Shown here piece after piece: positions 1 through 13,700 of a stretch of DNA of 64,000 bases; positions within the stretch are counted from its first letter, which is position 1, and each line of letters begins with the position of its first letter. The notes beneath the pieces were generated by a model, which worked only from the letters and a program-made list of their open reading frames with translations, searched no databases and was not told the origin of the DNA. The position numbers and the translations under genes were made by a program. The DNA is taken from the NCBI GenBank assembly GCA_013400155.1, contig VXBM01000045.1, forward strand, positions 1,979,698 to 2,043,697. The letters run 5' to 3'. The stretch comes from Helopsaltes ochotensis. Its lineage: Eukaryota > Chordata > Aves > Passeriformes > Locustellidae.

Positions 1-170
1 GAGCGGTCCCTCGGCCGCAGCGGAGGGCAGGCGGCCGCGGTGCTGGGCCAGGGTCGCTCTAGAGGGGTCCCCGCGGGTGCTCGGGGAGCCCAGGCACCGG
101 CACCTGGGAAACACCGGAGCCTGCTCTGTTCGGCCGCTTGGGGCTCTCGGCAATGCCTGGACAAGGGGTG
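1..170. promoter_or_regulatory. Downstream end of CpG island (ADAMTSL3 promoter / exon 1 region)
   Basis: The first ~150 bases hold about 16 CpG dinucleotides, a NotI site (GCGGCCGC, 31-38) and very high G+C. CpG density collapses after ~170 and stays low for the rest of the window. A CpG island edge just upstream of the signal-peptide exon fits the promoter and non-coding first exon of ADAMTSL3. I cannot place the transcription start or the exon 1 donor: several GT sites exist (for example GAG|GTAGGG at 279), and exon 1 may lie wholly upstream of the window. Confidence 0.7.
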
Positions 171-1147
171 GGGGGTTATTCCTTCTTTTACTGTCATGGT
201 TCATACTTTCGAATGGCAAAAGCATCCAGGAGTGCTAATGATTTTTGCAGGGAGGGGAACTTCAGGATGTTTTCGGAGGTAGGGAATAAAACGCTTTCTG
301 TAAGGAATCTTAATTATGTTCAGTTGACAGGTGCACGAACTGTTTGGATAGATGGTTTTCCTTGGGATGCCTGCTTTTTTAGAAAGGAGTACTCTATTTG
401 TATTTGCATTCTCTGTGGGACTTGACAAACTTGAGGGGTGGTGGCTGAGGGGAGGGAGGGCTGTTTGTGTGTGTGTATTGGGGGTGCATAAAACTTGCAC
501 TGTTTTGAGATCACTCTGGTAGGGTATAGTCTAAGGCAAGAAAGAGCATTGACACAAGAAATTAACAGAATTAGTAATATTATTACATGGTAGGGTTTTT
601 TGGCAATTTTAAATTGACTAGCCCATGCTGGCCTTGTAATTTTGATGATCACTGAGTTGATGGGTTATTATTATTTTTTTTCCCCCTAAGCTCTGATTAA
701 GCCTGATTGTTTAGTCTCTGAGCTTTCAAAGGCAGTGGAAATGACTGCTGAAATCACAGGGCTGGGCTTTCACCTTTGAGTGGGTGAAAGTGCTGGAAAG
801 TACATCAAAAAGTTTGTGCTCCTTGGGTTTTACCTTCTAGAGATCAAGATGGGAGGGATTCCCAATTTGATAAACTCTCTTACATTCTGGACGTAATCAA
901 GCTTGTCCACTGTTGCCAGCTTCCCCAAGCCTCTCATTGTGGTGGTTTTCTGTGCCCTGAGTGGAGCTGCCTCACCCTGCAGGCTGTGCTCATGGCATGT
1001 GCTGCTCGCCTGCTGCTCTGGCCAGCACAGCACTCCGGTGTTTGCATTGCACTGCTTCCAGCGGCCGGCCCAGTTTGCTTTAGTCATTGAAATTCTGGCG
1101 GAGCCCACTTGATTTTGTTTGTAACTTGAAACAATTTCTCTCAGCAG
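171..1147 (+). other. ADAMTSL3: Presumed intron 1 of ADAMTSL3 (3' part)
   Basis: AT-rich, CpG-poor sequence between the CpG island edge and the splice acceptor of the signal-peptide exon. It ends in a short pyrimidine tract and a tandem CAGCAG acceptor (1142-1147), with a branch-like TGTAACT about 20 bases upstream. The short ORFs here have no recognisable product. The 5' boundary is not known; 170/171 is only where the CpG-rich stretch ends. Confidence 0.55.
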
Positions 1148-1158
1148 AGCCCCAAGGC
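1142..1158 (+). other. ADAMTSL3: Tandem NAGNAG splice acceptor and 5' UTR end
   Basis: The exon acceptor reads CTCTCAGCAG|AGCC, with two adjacent AGs three bases apart, so the exon may start at 1145 or 1148. The choice lies in the 5' UTR and changes only the leader, not the protein. About 11 untranslated bases precede the first ATG at 1159. Confidence 0.65.
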
Positions 1159-1239
1159 ATGAGGATGGCCAGCCCTAAAGCCACTGGGCTGTCCTGGGAG
1201 ATCACTTGGCTTGCTTTTGCTCTCTGTGCTCATCTACAG
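1159..1239 (+). CDS. ADAMTSL3: ADAMTSL3 first coding exon (signal peptide)
   Basis: Encodes the N-terminal 27 residues of ADAMTS-like protein 3 (punctin-2), a secreted extracellular-matrix glycoprotein of the ADAMTS-like family that lacks the protease domain. The peptide starts MRMASPKATG and runs into a hydrophobic core, ITWLAFALCAHLQ, as expected of a secretory signal. Two ATGs are in frame, at 1159 and 1165. The second has the stronger context (A at -3, G at +4) and gives a start MAS, which I recall for human ADAMTSL3; the first has G at -3. The exon ends in phase 0 at donor GTAGGT (1240-1245) and joins in frame to the exon at 29365. The signal sequence itself is poorly conserved, so assignment rests on the phase match, position and the downstream exon. 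The signal peptidase site probably lies near the exon junction (…TGA|EQ is possible). Confidence 0.87.
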
Positions 1240-4200
1240 GTAGGTAATGAACTTGTTGCTGTTGTCATTCCTAGTCCTGTCAGGTGATCTTGCCGCACTG
1301 TTGAAAACTTGCATGACTGTTTGAAAACACAAAACTACTGAAGGAGCTGCTCTGTAATTAAAAGGTCTGTTTTCCTTTCACCAAACTTTCAAAGACATCC
1401 ATGTGGGAAATGAGTATTCTTTCTCTTGCTCTATATATTGTACCTGACTTTACCAAAGGGTGACCAGAGGGAGCTCTTGCCAGATGTGTAATGCCATGGG
1501 TCTTTCTAGGCAGCACAGCTGTTCTTTGCCCCAGGGAATTTAAGCACCTGATAAATGTTAAGGTGCTGTAAGCGACAAAGGTTATAGAAATGCCTGGGTA
1601 GAAACACCTAAAGCGTTTGGAAGTGGGAGGGCAGGGAAGGTGGCCCAAAAAGGTCTTTGCTCCGAGTGTTCAATGAGTACAGGAACCATGGAGGAAAAAC
1701 CATAGCTGCCATCTGATCTATTGCCTGACACATGAGCCTGATCAGTTCCAAGAAGTGAGTATTTCAAGAAATATGGTGTGCTGGCATGCTGTGGAGATGT
1801 TGTTACAGTGTGTCATTCTCTATACTGATAGTTCCCACAGCACAAAATGATTCAAGGATGCTTCAGTCTTAAATACACACAAATCCATAAATCCTTAGGA
1901 AAAAAAAGGCTAAATAAACTGAGACTTATTTCTTAAAAATAAATAGGAACCTTATTTTGAAGCATTGTAGTAGTTTTCAACAAAAAAGTAAAATCTTTAA
2001 ATAAAATCAGTGTTGTGTACTCTTTGTGCTGAAAAATGTAGCCTGATGTTCTGGGCATTATATACACATACATCCTGGAGAATTTTGAATTGAAGAACAA
2101 TACAGCAGGCAAAAGTAAAATCCAAAGGAGTATGAAGAACTGAGGAGAATTTACCAGACAGCTGACTAAGCTGTGATCAGTTTATGGTGGACTTTGAAGT
2201 TCAAGGTGGTGGGAATGGGGCTCCAGTGCATCCTCAGTAGCACTGCTGAGTGCTCTGTGTGCTGTGAGTGATTTGGCAGCTGATGAACACCTCCTCTCTG
2301 TGGATTATGGTTGCAGCTAACCAGTACACTGGTTGCCTGAGTAAAGAACTTGTCAGTGAAGTAAAAATTTACATCTGTATTAATTGTGCAGTAAAACAGT
2401 GCATTCAACACCTGTCTGAGCAGATAGGCCGCAGTGGGATCTGATTTTTTGCCTGCATGTTTCTTATGCAAGGACAACAATGTTACAGATTTGCTGTGCC
2501 TGTTCAGCTTGTATTTTTGTGTGCAAGCAGTTGAGTGAGGCTGTAATAACCAGCCCTATAAAACTATCAGAAAATAGTTCATGAAGTTCCCTTAATAGTT
2601 CTGTTCAAGATGAGAATAGAAGCTTGGAGAAGGGAAATGTCAGTTTTGGTTTTGGGCCTTTTGGTTATGAAGGGACCATTTTTTCCTTTTACAGAATTTT
2701 TCATGTATTTTTTCTTTCATATTTTTCTTATTGCAGAGCTGGAATCAGTAGTGGCATAGTTTCCTCTTCTCCACGAATGCTCTGGCATAGCTTCACTTGT
2801 CTCTTTATAATAAAAGTAACCCAAACACATTGTAGTAATCAATTGGCTATTGTGAGTAGCTTTATGAACACTTCAATCCAGGTCAAATTTTATGGTCTTG
2901 ATTGTCCTTTAAAATACTGTAATCTATTTGGCATATTTGAGTCATTAGCACTTAACCCCGATCTTGTAGGAGACTTTTTTGTTCCTAAGTTTGAGGTGTT
3001 TTATCACAATTTTAGGCACATTAAAGATATTTTATATTATTTAACATAACATTTTTGGTGTCCAATAACCATTAATTCTTTAATTGGTTACTTGGGGCCA
3101 TACTAAATGGACCACACACAGTCATTTTACCCTAATATTGTACCATAACTTCCACTTCTGTTGTTTTTGGCTATTAAAATGCTTATGTCTGGAGCTAATC
3201 AATTAGAAACAATTGGATGCTGGGCAAGGTCACAAGTCTATGTCATATCACTTATGTGCAATTGATTAATTTCATCCTGCTTGAGGCAGGTACAGAGTAA
3301 AAAAATGACCATTTAAAAAGAATGTGGTGGGAATGTGGTATGAATGTAATGCAAAGAAAACTTTAACATGAGAAGTTGTGAAAAAGAGGTAGCTGTTCCT
3401 GAGAAGCAATGGAACTTAACTTTGATTATTGGAGTCCTTTCTGGTTCTTCACAGTGTGATAACAAGCACTGTGGTGTTTAGCTGGGCTAAATTATCTCTG
3501 CCCTTTCAGATGTGCTATCTCAAATTTGACAAAATTATTTTGTCAATGGCAAATGAGTTGCTGTACTAGTAGGTAAATTAGGTTTCCTAGGATAACCCAG
3601 GGAATAGTTTACTCCTGAGCATTGTTGAGCTGCCTGGTTGTTACATCTGCTCTGTGACCAAGAGCAGTGACATAAATCACTCAGGAAGAGGTCACGTATG
3701 GGTAAGGCTTGGCCATGTTCTTTTGCAAGTACAGAGCAGCCCTTTTCTTGTATGTGCCAATATAAATGAAATTAATGGAACTGCATTAGTCTAAAGTCAG
3801 TGGTAATAGAAGCAGATTACATATGTATGTTTTTCTTGAAAACAAACAAAATACTCGTCTATCAAATGGTAGCAGCACCATGGAATAACTCATTGTTTCT
3901 AAAGATTTAAATGATGACTCTATCTAAAGAAGTTAGTATATTCTACAGATTATGTGTGTTTGGAAATGTTAACTACATCCCTAGCCTTGAATTTATTGCT
4001 AAATATTGTTTAAAAGGCCCCTCATTTTTCCTCACATTGTAGCAGTAGAGCTATTAATTCTACAGATTTTAGGAGATGGGTTAAGCTAACACAGTAGAAG
4101 TGTCCAAGCCCAGTTCTGCTGTTTTGAAGTGATCTCTTGAGTACACATTGCTTCAAATTGGTAATTGAAAAGGCAGGATGTTCAGCCTGGTAACCAACTC

Positions 4201-7200
4201 TTTCTTAACCTTGTGATGATATTTTATTACACCATTCAGCTAGATGCTGTTGTATTTGTTATGAAATGCAGGACTGTATATCTTTATGGTCTTACTAATG
4301 GATTACTGGCAGGAAGAAATGATGGCTAGCAGATTTGTATGGGCAAATATATATCAAGAATTTTACACATGGATTCATTTTAGATTTATTCTCTGGTATG
4401 TTGTTTTCAAATCAGGAATACGCTGATATTTTCTTAGGTTCCTTTAGTCCAAATTAAACCCTCTACAAGTCAGTACATTTTGCCTCCAATGACCATGGGG
4501 TTGGTAATGTGTGAAGAGGGAGTAACAGCAAAGACACCATGTCTGGATATTTAAGAAGCATTGGGTCTTGGTTTCTATGGAAGGGAAACTTTCAGAGGTC
4601 ATATATTCATTCAATAAACTGTTGGTTGCTTCTGTGATTTATGTTCCTGCAATCCCTGCCTGCATTATGGTCTTTTCTAACTATCTGTGATATTTTGGAA
4701 ATGAAGGATATACATACTGAAAACATTATTGTCTTCAAAATGATTCTGCCATAACCAATCTGCCAAAAACTACCAACATAGTAAATGTCTTTAAGGCTGA
4801 GCTTTGCAAGGCCAAAAATCTGATGTCCATTATATGACATAGTGGACTTGGAGACCATCTTTGTGGAAAACCTTTGGATTATTGTTTTACAGTCACTGAA
4901 TGTATTGCACACCGATGTCCAGAAAATAGATTATGAACTACATGCCATACAACATTCTTAAATCTCTAGTAATCTTGATCAGAAATATCAGGGTGAAATT
5001 AGCAAATCCTGACTTAAATATGAAGCAGTTTTCTGTCTCTGTAGGCAGAGCAATTTTGCCATCAGCTCCAAAAGGCCTGTGGTTTTATTCTTGGTGTGAA
5101 GACTGAGTTGCTGCTTCTAAAGACAAATAACACATCTGAGACTCTATACAAATATTCTGACTTGAAATATTCATTGCTATTGACAAGGTTGCAACTCAGT
5201 GACTGCATTACCAGAAAACTTATGTTTAAGTTTCTGAACGTGCTTTAAATTTATGACTGATAATGATTGCTCAGCCAGTGCTCATAGAATCTGAACTGCT
5301 GTTACCCCCAGTTTACAATCCAATAGTGGAATTGCCTGCAAGGTTGTTGCATGTGTCTTGTGACTTGGGACACAAACTATGTATGAATACTTACTTTTTA
5401 AAATGTGTCATAAAAAAATTAAAGTCAGCTATGGGAGAGGACCAGGAGTATAGATGTCATCAATGAAGGCACCCCTTTACTATCTAAGTTATTTGTTACA
5501 ATGGTAATTTCTCGTGAAATTACACTGAAAGCTGGACAGAAATTCTCAGGTCAGTTGTGTGTAGAGCAGCAAATTTTTGTTTCCAAAACCATATATCAAG
5601 AGTCTGGTATGCTTAGAGAAGTCTCAAGAATAGGAATAATTTCTAACTGCCCGTGGCTTCTAATTTCTCTTGAAAGGGTAGTCAAGAAACAAAGGAATGG
5701 CTCTAGGATGGTCTTTGGTTTAGAAGACACTTGAATGTTTAGTCACTGATAATTGCTCATTCAGGTCGGTTTTGTGCAGCTGCATCTTTCATATTCCTTA
5801 CCAAATTGGGGCATAAAGAGCACTGAGGTGGCAGTTTTACACAGTGCACCAAATTCCATTCCTGCCTTTGCATCACAGAAAATGTACATGATTGATTGTA
5901 CTGATATCAAAGCTTTTACTCTTTATCCAGAATTCAAGATTTAGCCATCCAAATCAATGCATTTTGCTTCAAAAAAACAAGACATAGATTTAAAAATCAG
6001 AGTATTTTTTATTTGCTGTTTCTTCTGTAACATGTAGGTTCACGTATTTGTCTTTATGTTCAGGTTTTGGGCTTGAAGCTTTTCTTTAAACATATCTCCA
6101 TGCTTACCTGAATCCCCAGGAGCTCCAATCCAGCTTGCATTCAAGTAGTAAAGTATATTGAGTTCAGGGGTAGTGGAAGCAGATTCATAATTGTACCTCT
6201 ATAGTTGTTGGTATTGTAAGTGTATGCAAGAAATCTCAGGTATAAGTTATATCACGTTGTGAAAATGTTTTACTTCAGTCAAATCCACGTGTTATTACAG
6301 TTTTATACAGTTAATAGTACTGATGATAGTTCTGTGGCTGTGAACAGTCCAAAGCAGTCACACTTGAACAATTCCAGCGTAATTCTTAGTAGGCAAAATC
6401 TCCACAAAACAGGGACAGTTTGTGCATGGTGAAAGAATGGGTTTGTTTTTGAAGTACAGTTTGATAGCGAGCACAACATTCCAGAAAGGACATTGGATAT
6501 AGCCATGGCAACTCCAGAGAGACTGAGACCCACACAGGAACTGTACAGCACTGCAGCTCTGATATGCTCTATGCACTCACTCTATTGTCAGTGATAGACA
6601 AGGACTCCTTTAGGTTTTGAAATCATGCACATAATTTGCTTTCCTGTAAGGGGAGAACTTGATATGAGCTGAAGACTATAGCATGTCAAGTACCCTTACA
6701 TTTAAGGGTCGGATTTTCAAAATGCCCTCACTCCAACTTGTAGGAGGGACAGTTCTGTGAACTCCTTTTTGGATGATGACAGCCACTCAAGAGTGCTAAA
6801 TTAATGCAAGTAGAGCAGTATTTTCAGAAGGGTTTGTGGAGTCTTTGTTTTGATGACTTTCAGTAAGACCTGAGATGTTAAACACAAACACTGTTAAGTA
6901 CTCAAATGCATTGGTAAGTGCTTAGCTGGATTTTTCAAAACAAGGTAAATTTCAATTGACCTAATGGGAGCCAGGCATTAGGTGCCTTAGGCACTTCTAA
7001 AATGTCTGGCTAAGTATTTTTCATCACATTTAGCTGATTAAACCAAATTTTTCACCCTAAAAATTCTTTTGAAATAATAGGTTTTTGGTGTGTAGTGTAG
7101 TACTCAAGTGCATATTTGCTAATATTTGAGAAGCGCAAGTACAAGTGTCATATGTTTATAAAGGGAGGGCAGGTTTTGAGAACTTGGCCTAATAAATCCC

Positions 7201-7606
7201 TTCCAGACAGCATATTACATAAAGCGTTTAGCAACAGTGTTATTTCTGTTTCTAATTTTGTATTTATTAGATTTAACATCATTATGGAGGGAAAATGGGA
7301 ACAATATTTTCAGTCTGTTTTGAGAAATGTGGGTTCCAAGAATTGTCAGTTTGTCATGCTTCTGGATGCACTAGAAACACAGTGAATGCGAGTTAGGTCA
7401 ACAAAATTGCGAGACAATATTAAAACTGCATTTATGATTGCAGTTACTAGATTGTTGCTGTATGCTAACTGTTGTCATTGGTGTCCTGGTGGGAGGTCCC
7501 AACTGGGTAATGAGGCTGATTTGTAGCATTAAATAAGTGGAATGTTTGTTTATATGTAGAATCATGTATTTCTGTGTTTATGTAATGGTGAGTTTTCTAT
7601 CATCAG

Positions 7607-7795
7607 GTGCTTTGCCAAAAATTGAAGCTGCCTAAAATTTATAGGATGCAGTCTCCTGTTAGTGCATGTAAGCAAAACAGGACAACATTTGCAGTGTCTA
7701 TAAGGAAAAGGATCTATAGAGGCTCACTGCATGGTAAATCAAGGTGTAGAGGAGAGTTTCAGTTGCCCGATCTCCTGCCTTTTCGAACCAGTGAG
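7607..7795 (+). other. Exon-like open window in intron 2 (candidate cryptic or lineage exon)
   Basis: A 189-base segment preceded by acceptor-like TTTTCTATCATCAG and followed by a near-consensus donor GAG|GTAAGG at 7796. It is open for 63 codons in the frame that would link phase 0 exon 2 to phase 0 exon 3, so inclusion would insert 63 residues without a frameshift. The peptide (starting VLCQKLKLPKIYRM) matches no domain I know and is rich in basic residues. It would sit between the signal peptide and the conserved N-terminus. Pseudo-exons of this quality occur by chance in long introns, so this is a candidate, not a called exon. Confidence 0.2.
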
Positions 7796-10700
7796 GTAAG
7801 GTGACATGGACACTGCTACAGAATGTGAGGAGTGTGGGATTGTGTTTCCTCGGTCTCTGGCAGTAAGTGCTTCCTGGCCTGCACCTTGCTGAAGCTCTGA
7901 GAAGATTGCAGGAACTGGCCTTATTCCCAGCTGGCTGATTCAGCAAGAAATTAACTCCCATCCCCCTTGTTTTTGTTGCAATTTCCCTGCTTATATACGT
8001 GGCTGTTCCAGGCTATCTACTGGGATGGGAAAATGTGAAGGGAAAGGTACTGGTTCTGAAAAATTCAGATTTGCCTCTTCTGATGGACATTGTCTTTGTG
8101 TTCTGACTGCTGCAGCCTCTTGTGGTGTGGAAGCAAAGGCTGAACAAGCTCGGTGCTCTCTGTGGATGTATAACAAATGAAATATGCTAATAAATGATTT
8201 GTCTTCCTCTCCTGAGAGTCTTCTCTTATTAGATGTTTTCAAGGTCACATTACTCATTTGGTGTTTTGTTTTCTTGAGTCTTCAAATACTTTTAAACTGT
8301 TCCCTGGTTGAGTAACATGGATGTTGGCTGAAAAACCCAACAGCACAGTAGTGTCTTGAGTATTGGCTGCTTGCTAGGTAATATCCTCGTTGTAAACTGC
8401 CAGGTACATGCTGAATATTGTGGATTCTTTCAGCTGATCTCATCAACACTTCTCTTGAAAGCAGGACAGAGACTACATCTTTCCCAGGAGAGATGGGCTG
8501 TGTGCTATGTGGGGGATTTTGCTAAAGCCACTAACTGATAAGACTGCTTGAACATGCTCTGGTTTAGTCCCCTGATTTTGTAACTTTATTTACGTGATTA
8601 TGAGTTGCTTTATGTGACTAACAAATTATGTGTTTCCTCTAGACTGGTGTTTCTCAGGTAAGGCTTTTCATAGAACAGCTGTTAGCAAGGCTAATTGAAC
8701 ATGTGGAAATGATGTGAAAGGGAGGTGTAAGACAAAGCAGAGTATCATCCTTTCGCAGCAGGAATTCCTGGTTTGCCTGTGCTGGTGCACTGTATACAGT
8801 TCAAGTCCCTTTATGATTGGGGTAGAAAGGTTAGGCAGGAATCAGCTGGTAACTTCTCTCTTTCAGTGGAAGAACAGAGTGCCTTTACATAAAATACTAG
8901 GAGAGAGATTGAAAACAATGAAACGTGGGTTTCTTCCATGTAATGATAATGATATTTGGCACTCCTTCCCATACTTTTGGGGTAGAAGGTTACATGGATG
9001 TCAGGGGAGACAGGATGGGTAGTGGGAAGATCCACTTCACAGTACTATACAGATGAACCCCTGCAGGCTGGGGAGGTGAGTCCAGGAAAGGGTTGCAGCA
9101 TTCTTGCTCAGGGCATGCTTTTTGGGGTGTCCAGTTATTGGCTGCTGTTGGAAGCTGGTAGACTGGATGGTTCCTTGGTCTTGAATCAGTTTAGCTGTTC
9201 TTGGGTCATTTTGGTGTTCCTTGGGGCTACACTTGGCCATCGCTGAACTAGAACCAGTTCTAGAGGTACTGTCACATATGAACCATCATTTAAAAATTAG
9301 CAAGGAAACACATGCTCCAAATTCCAGGAGTATCTGGAGGATTGTCCTGGGCACGAGAGCTTGCTCTAAACCTAAATGGGTGCCTACACTCTGAGTTTCT
9401 TTGTGTTTGCCAGGAATTTTTTAAAATATTGTTATTAATTTTTTTCATGCAAAAAAATTTAGGATGTTTCTGATGTATTTCCAAACGTTAGAATTTTAGA
9501 ATGATTTTTCAACTATGCATGGAAATTCAGGTGTAATTGCTGGAATAGCTTCTTGTTTTTAAACAAACACTAGTATTTTCTTGAGGAAGATAAATAGAGA
9601 AACAGCTTCTGATATTTTACTAACTATGGCTTGGCTTAAGTTCCATTTTCATTGTGATCAGTCCTTCTGTAAAACACAAATATTCCAGACATTTTCCCTG
9701 CATGAGAGCGCACTTGCCTTCCCCTCAGTGTGAAACTGCACACCCAAATGCTTTTCCCGTTTCCTTTTCCTCCCTCTTTCAGTTAAATTTGGAACACAAT
9801 AGGTTGGTTAAAACTATAAGGAAAACCTTCAGAATGCTATCTTAACATATGGGGTTTTACCATGCAGCTGTTTATCTTCTGCTAGGAGGGAACTATAAAT
9901 GTATTTTTAATGCCAGGAGCTGGGCTTAAAATGCCATTAGTTATCTGGTGGGAATAGATTTGAAAATTAGTAAGCAATTAGATCAGTGGGCAAATACATT
10001 TTACTTAATGTTGTAAGTCTCATGGGCCTTTCCAATATCCTGTTAGCATCACCTGTTCTTAACACTCCACCTTTTAAAGCTTTTCCCTTATGCAGTGTGA
10101 CAATAAAAGGGAAAATTTTGTTTAACTCATAAATAAAAATTAATAATTTTAATTTTAAAACCCCCAACTTGCATGGCTTCTCCAAGGGAAACAGAGATGT
10201 TCTTGGAACACTAAAGTTTTCTTGGAGAAAATTTCTTCCTGTAGATAACCATCTTGAGAAGGGCCTTAGTTGGGATAACAAAACATGTGGGTTTTGTTCT
10301 GATCTTTTGAACTGACTTGAATTATGTCCTTAGCAGACATCAGTGATGCATTTGTTTGTAATTGCTTATTTTTCTTGCTGAATTTAGACCTCTGTGAGCC
10401 ATCTGTGTCACATAGATGCCACTATTTAGAAATGGGGGAAATGTAGGAATTATAAACTTTCTTTTTTTACTGTTTCAAATGTTAAAGCCAGTCTTTGAGA
10501 ACACTGAGGAAAAGACCTGGTCCTCTTCAGCTGGACGGTTGAGTTTCTTATCATTCCTTGTCTGCCAAAACCTCACCTTGTATCAGTGATAGTATGAGGG
10601 CTCTTGTACTCCAAGCACTACAAGATCTTAGGTCTCAAAAAGATCCTTCATGAGGTTTCTGTGCCACGAGTGAGACTTTATTTTGTAAAGTTCAGGCTTT

Positions 10701-13700
10701 GTACTTCAACAGTACAGCATTCTGCACTTGAGTAACTAGTCAAGTCTGCAGACACTTTGCCTGAGACATCAGTGGGAGCTTTTCTGGAGTAAGACCTGCC
10801 CATAGGAAGCAAACTGAGGCTGAATTTTATTAGTGCTAACTAGTTGGCTATCATATTTCCTGTTGTGTGGTGTGAATCAGTCCATCTCCATCATATAACT
10901 GCTAAGGACAGATGGCATTTAAAGTGTTGCCTGCAGCTGTTTTCTTGAAAAATGACTGTATCTGTCTCTCTGGAAAAAAAAGCAGAGATAATGAAGATAA
11001 TTTTCCTGTTGCTTATAAACCTTGCAAGAGTTGAAGTGGTTTCCATTTGTTTACGTGTCACTTTTTAAATTTTGTGTCACTGAATACCATTTTATGAGGT
11101 GTTATGGTCCATCCCTGTTGGCAGGAATTTTTCTGAACTGCTGTAGAGGGAAACATCAAAACTGGTCCTTAGAGCATGTGCGTTGTTTTTCAGGAGAACT
11201 GAAACAGAACATGGAAACTCATCTTTTAAAAATCAGTGTGGCTTTTTGCCAGAATTATTATCTTCAGAAGAGGTCTCTGAACCTTTTAAGGGGTTGCACT
11301 CTCAACTGCATGGTGCAGATCTGAGAGTGAAAAGAGAGAGACACAAGTACACCACCAGTGAGGAAGACAGGGCTGAGTTCTACATGTAGCAGCATTTTGT
11401 GTGTGCATATGAAAATTGACATCATGGTGTAGGAATGTTGACTGTGTTTTGCATTTTGCTAGCTGCACTTACTGGAAAGCATGTGTTTCAAAGGGAGTTT
11501 TCAATTTTTATAAGTCTTTGCTTCCATAATAGCCCAGTCTTATTTTGAATGTAGACTTGAGCTATGAATAAGATTTAACTCATGAAGTAAGATTCCTCTG
11601 GCACAAAAAGTGAATGAATTATGCAAACATAACTCGTAATGTGCATGTCTGGGTCAGAATAGCCAAAGCCAGCCTTTAGGTTCCACTGCTACCACTCAAC
11701 ATTGTCTTATTCTGTTCAAGAATGCCTTACTCTGAGAATAAGGATGCTGAGTTTGGATGATCTCTCAAGGAAACCTGCACTAAGTGTGGAGAAAGCTTAG
11801 CTGGCTGCACGAAACCAACCCTTTGGTTGTGGGAAATTTCCACTAATGTGATGTCTTAGCTCCAGATGGGTCTGTGAAAGAAGTGAGCTGAGAAGTGAAG
11901 AGAAATCACAGCCGCGATGAAAAAGTGGCACTAGCTCTTCATCTGGAGAGTAATCATTCAGATAAAATTGGCAAAATTCAATTAGATTATCTTTTAATAA
12001 TGGGCTGGCCTCTCTTTTTGACCTTCATAATCTAATTTTCCCAGAGTTATATACTATTTAAAAAGTTGGCAACCCAAGTTTCCCATGTCATCAAATCTAT
12101 CCAGTCTCCAGAGAAAGAGTTTTCTAAGTGCAACATCCTTGCACCTGCTAGTTCTTCCCCAGCTCTTCCCAAAATCGGACTGCTCTGAACACCTTCATGA
12201 ATTTATTCCATGTTACTGGATTGATTTACTGAGCTTAATAATGGGATTCCCCAGCTGATAAGAGAGAGTTCCAGTTCCATTAACCTGTTCTTGTAATGAA
12301 GGACCCAATTCTTTTTTCAGGGTCTGGGATAGATGGATTTGAAAGAGTTAGACATCTGTATTCTGAGAAATTGCATCAGTGCTTGAAATGGAAAGTATCT
12401 GATACCTGTCAAAAGGTCTATTTCTTTGCCTGCAGAGAAAAGCTAGTACATTTTTTTCATGAGAAGCATTTAAAAACCCTGGAATAATGTAGCTCCCTGC
12501 TTCAGGTGTGCAATTCACTGCTGAAATTTTAAACTTTTTTCCTATGTGTATGCTATATGGAAATATGTGCATGTGTAGCATATGTGATTGTACTAACAAA
12601 GTCTCAGGCAAACTGAGATTGTCTTCAGCTGAATTTTTGTCTGAATTACGTGTTAGAAACCTGTAGATTCCTAATGGACTCTTCCTTACATATAAGTTAC
12701 AGTGCTGCTGCAGAAAACAATGATTTAACCCACCATTATTTTTAGTTGAGAAATCAGATACAATCAGAGTTTTTTACATAGCTGAAGAAGAACATAAAAT
12801 GAGTAAAATGAGGAATGATGCTTCTTGTTGAAGGGTGATGCATTTTGCTATGCTGAGTACCTGCTCTGGGGTTTGCAGTGGCATGATAGGTTTTGTACAA
12901 GAGGGGCCTGCTTGCACGATTTCGTGTTGGAATTGACTCTTTTAATGAAGTAGCTTAGGAAAAAAAAATCCTGTTCAGAGCTGCATAATTAACACCAGAT
13001 AGGTCAGAAATAATGTCTGGAGCACCTGACTAAAAACAAAACTTAGATTTCTGGGGGCATTCTTGATTCTAATGGATCTTACTTTCAGCAACATATTACT
13101 CTGTGCAGGTGTTTGTGTTGAAATTTGTCCAGTTCTCTTCATTGGTACCTGTTCTGTTCAGCTTTTAAAATGCTGGTGTAGCTCATCTGTGTCTGTTGCT
13201 CCTTCTGGAATGCTGTCCTAGCAGTGCAGTTTCTATGGGCTCTCAGTACTGGAGGATCTCTGCTGCAGAAGGGATTTTTTCCCTCTGTGGATTTTTGTGA
13301 GGGTTGGTGAGTGCTCAGCTCTTCCCCAAGGCTCTGGAGCTGCAGAGGGCTCTCAGTGGGGTCAGTCCTGGCTGCTCTGAAGGGCACACAAGGTCTCATG
13401 TTTTTCAGAGGCATGTAAGCTGAATTGCAAGGCTCTCACCTAGCTGATATTTTCCTACCTCTTCGTAATGTTTACTTTATTTTTTTATTTGCTGACTGCA
13501 AAAAATATGATTGGCTTAATAGTTTGTCAGAACATTTCCATATAACTAGCTGTATTTCAAATATATCTTAAATGTTTAATTATTAATTGTCATGATACCT
13601 ACCTATGACTTTTATTGTTTTTTTCTAGAATCCGATTTCAAGTGGAGCAAGAACTGTACAAGCTTTATTGTTAGGGGCGAAATTTAAACTTTATTGGGAT

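Noticed and set aside
2624..3049. 141-codon ORF on + strand
   Set aside because: AT-rich, phenylalanine-rich intron sequence with no known domain and no splice-site support; looks like a chance ORF.
7780..7795. tRNA B-box-like word (GGTTCGAA on the - strand)
   Set aside because: The would-be T stem does not pair (ACTGG against AGGCA) and no A box lies at the right distance.
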